A stretch of 6,259 bases of DNA from Chloroflexota bacterium (GTDB lineage: Bacteria; Chloroflexota; Dehalococcoidia; SM23-28-2; RBG-16-64-32): the NCBI GenBank assembly GCA_005882715.1, contig VBEI01000118.1, positions 2,806 to 9,064 of the forward strand, given 5' to 3'. Both the position numbers and the translations under genes were made by a program. The notes beneath the pieces are model-generated. The model saw nothing but the letters and a program-made list of their open reading frames with translations, was not told where the DNA came from and did not search any database. Below are positions 5,352 to 6,259 of this stretch, in pieces. Position 1 is the stretch's first letter, and each line of letters starts with the position of its first letter.

Positions 5352-5368
5352 CGACAGCTTTGCTGTCG
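5352..5368 (+). other. Perfect hairpin CGACAGC-TTT-GCTGTCG
   Basis: A 7-bp perfect stem with a 3-nt loop. It is overlapped at its 5' edge by a smaller alternative hairpin, CGCC-GAC-GGCG (5343-5353). No T run follows. It lies upstream of the next promoter, so it belongs either to the phasin-like 3' end or to a separate small RNA. Confidence 0.35.
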
Positions 5369-5406
5369 ACCAGGTTTCGCTGCATAAAAATACTTGATTT
5401 CAGGTA

Positions 5407-5435
5407 TTGACATTCGAGTAAAGTGATCGTATGCT
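5407..5435 (+). promoter_or_regulatory. Predicted sigma70-type promoter of the surface-protein gene
   Basis: A perfect TTGACA (5407-5412), a 17-bp spacer and TATGCT (5430-5435) lie in the AT-rich stretch 5382-5490. Transcription would start near 5442, with a leader of about 67 nt. An imperfect inverted repeat, TACTTGA (5391-5397) and TCGAGTA (5414-5420), brackets the -35 and could be a regulator site. Confidence 0.6.
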
Positions 5436-5508
5436 GCCATAAATAGTAAACCTATAGTGTCCCTATTTCCGCCCTGATAATTCAGTAATTCGTCGACGGG
5501 GGTGCAGA

Positions 5509-6259
5509 ATGCGCCGATTGCTGTTCGTCCCGATAAAAGTAGGCGCGGGCTTGCTGCTAGTCGTAGCAATAGCAGCTATGATTCTGGCCTTCCTTCTCGG
5601 CGAGACCGCCGCCGCCACAGCTACCCTCGTCCCCAATGCCGACAAGGCTAATGCCGGCGCTTGGCAAAACAACTTATCCGTCGCTTGCAGCACAGGCTCG
5701 GTCGCCACAACCTGTTCTTCCACGATCGACGAAGATATCGACAGCCCGATTGACACCGACTTTATTCAGAGCGTGAATAATCCTAGCACTTCCCAAACCG
5801 TCCAGTTCCAGCTGACTGACTCCCCTGGGGATCTCGTGACTCTCACCGCCCTTACTGTGCGCTTCAGGGCCTCAAAAAATAACGACAACAAGGTCGTGAC
5901 CGTGAAAGTAGAGGTTCGCAAGGCGGACAATACGTTGGTCGGCTCACCTACCACGGTGACTCTCACACAGGGAGCCACAAACTACAGTTACACCGTACCT
6001 TCTCTCGCTTTAAGCGCAACTGACGTTAACGGGCTCTACATTCAGATTGTTCCCAACACGATTAGCGGCGAGAACAATACTAAAGTCGTGGTGCAAACGG
6101 TGAACGTGGATATCACCTATAGTCAGCCGACACCCACCGCCACAGCCACCCCGACCGCGACGCTTACCCGGACACCAACGGCAACGCCAACCGCAACGGC
6201 CACGCCCACCCCGACACCGACAGCCACACCCACGCCGACGGAGACCGAGACACCAACGC
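5509..6259 (+). CDS. Exported beta-rich surface protein with Thr-Pro repeats (N-terminal part)
   Basis: ATG at 5509, behind a GGGGGTG ribosome site (5498-5504), opens a frame that stays open to the window edge and gives 250 residues; the C-terminus is outside. Residues 1-40 are an export signal or anchor: 'MRRLL', a hydrophobic core at about 11-30, then Ala-rich 'GETAAATAT'. Residues about 40-204 look like a beta-sandwich, with an 'IDEDIDSPIDTDFI' stretch (73-86), alternating strands and two Cys (60, 69). This resembles a jelly-roll-like domain I recall from Chloroflexota exported proteins. From residue 207 it becomes a Thr-Pro linker, as in wall-spanning or cell-surface proteins. Codon choice is looser than in neighbouring genes (TTA, ATA, AAT and TCA appear). 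The function is unknown; adhesion or a surface-layer role is a guess. Confidence 0.8.
   Translation, partial: MRRLLFVPIKVGAGLLLVVAIAAMILAFLLGETAAATATLVPNADKANAGAWQNNLSVACSTGSVATTCSSTIDEDIDSPIDTDFIQSVNNPSTSQTVQFQLTDSPGDLVTLTALTVRFRASKNNDNKVVTVKVEVRKADNTLVGSPTTVTLTQGATNYSYTVPSLALSATDVNGLYIQIVPNTISGENNTKVVVQTVNVDITYSQPTPTATATPTATLTRTPTATPTATATPTPTPTATPTPTETETPT
6127..6259 (+). repeat. Thr-Pro/Ala-Thr low-complexity coding repeat
   Basis: From codon 207 to the window edge the gene encodes Thr-Pro-Thr-Ala-Thr units with very few other residues (Leu, Arg, Glu). The DNA is built of degenerate ACN/CCN/GCN triplets, such as 'ccgacaccgacagccacacc', prone to slippage or assembly collapse. The tract continues beyond the window, so its true length is unknown. 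Confidence 0.85.

Larger units (their letters stand above)
5233..5508 (+). other. Intergenic region with hairpin cluster and promoter
   Basis: This 276-bp gap has two halves. Bases 5233-5380 are GC-rich and hold the three stem-loops listed separately. Bases 5381-5508 are AT-rich and hold the promoter and leader of the surface-protein gene. No tRNA, coding frame or riboswitch class I know was recognised. Confidence 0.6.

Noticed and set aside
5233..5508. A riboswitch such as a cyclic-di-GMP class, or a tRNA, in the gap before the surface gene
   Set aside because: No conserved core of a known class or cloverleaf could be traced, and the hairpins lie upstream of the predicted promoter.

Overview
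The window is GC-rich bacterial DNA with tightly packed genes. It most resembles a Chloroflexota genome, perhaps Dehalococcoidia or a related metagenomic lineage. The clues, recalled from family knowledge and not from a search, are Thr-Pro-rich '-TPTAT-' linkers in exported proteins, a membrane-anchored 'GDHWHA...HTHGDG.IHMHP' protein fused to cupredoxin-like domains, and an RpiB-family isomerase of the 'WN.ANVL' type. No RNA genes, CRISPR arrays, insertion sequences or phage genes were seen.

Layout, left to right. (1) Positions 1-584, plus strand: the 3' end of a VOC/glyoxalase-fold gene, then a 104-residue protein I do not recognise. (2) Positions 599-1300, minus strand and convergent with the first pair: a cytidylate-kinase-like P-loop protein with its own promoter. 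(3) Positions 4644 down to 1423, minus strand: a three-gene unit from a good sigma70-type promoter. It runs from the rpiB-like isomerase, through a 544-residue membrane-anchored His-rich/cupredoxin protein whose TTG start overlaps the rpiB stop, to a second shorter copy of that protein 14 bp downstream. The second copy carries three +1 frameshifts near its 3' end and is called a pseudogene unless these are assembly errors. (4) Positions 4571-4770: a divergent control region with one promoter per direction and a perfect 17-bp palindrome over the plus-strand promoter. (5) Positions 4771-5232, plus strand: a small helical, phasin-like protein, followed by a cluster of RNA hairpins. (6) Positions 5509 to the end, plus strand: the N-terminal part of an exported beta-rich surface protein that runs into Thr-Pro repeats and leaves the window, with its own TTGACA promoter.

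The clearest biological story is the tandem pair of exported His-rich/cupredoxin-like proteins co-transcribed with a sugar-phosphate isomerase. The copies are about 79% identical over the His-rich module by hand count, but differ at the N-terminus (long Arg-rich cytoplasmic tail against a short signal or anchor) and at the C-terminus (two cupredoxin-like domains against one). Both cupredoxin-like domains of the intact protein lack the Cys-His-Met copper ligands, so they are probably not electron carriers. The role of the His-rich module is unknown; it could bind metal outside the cell.
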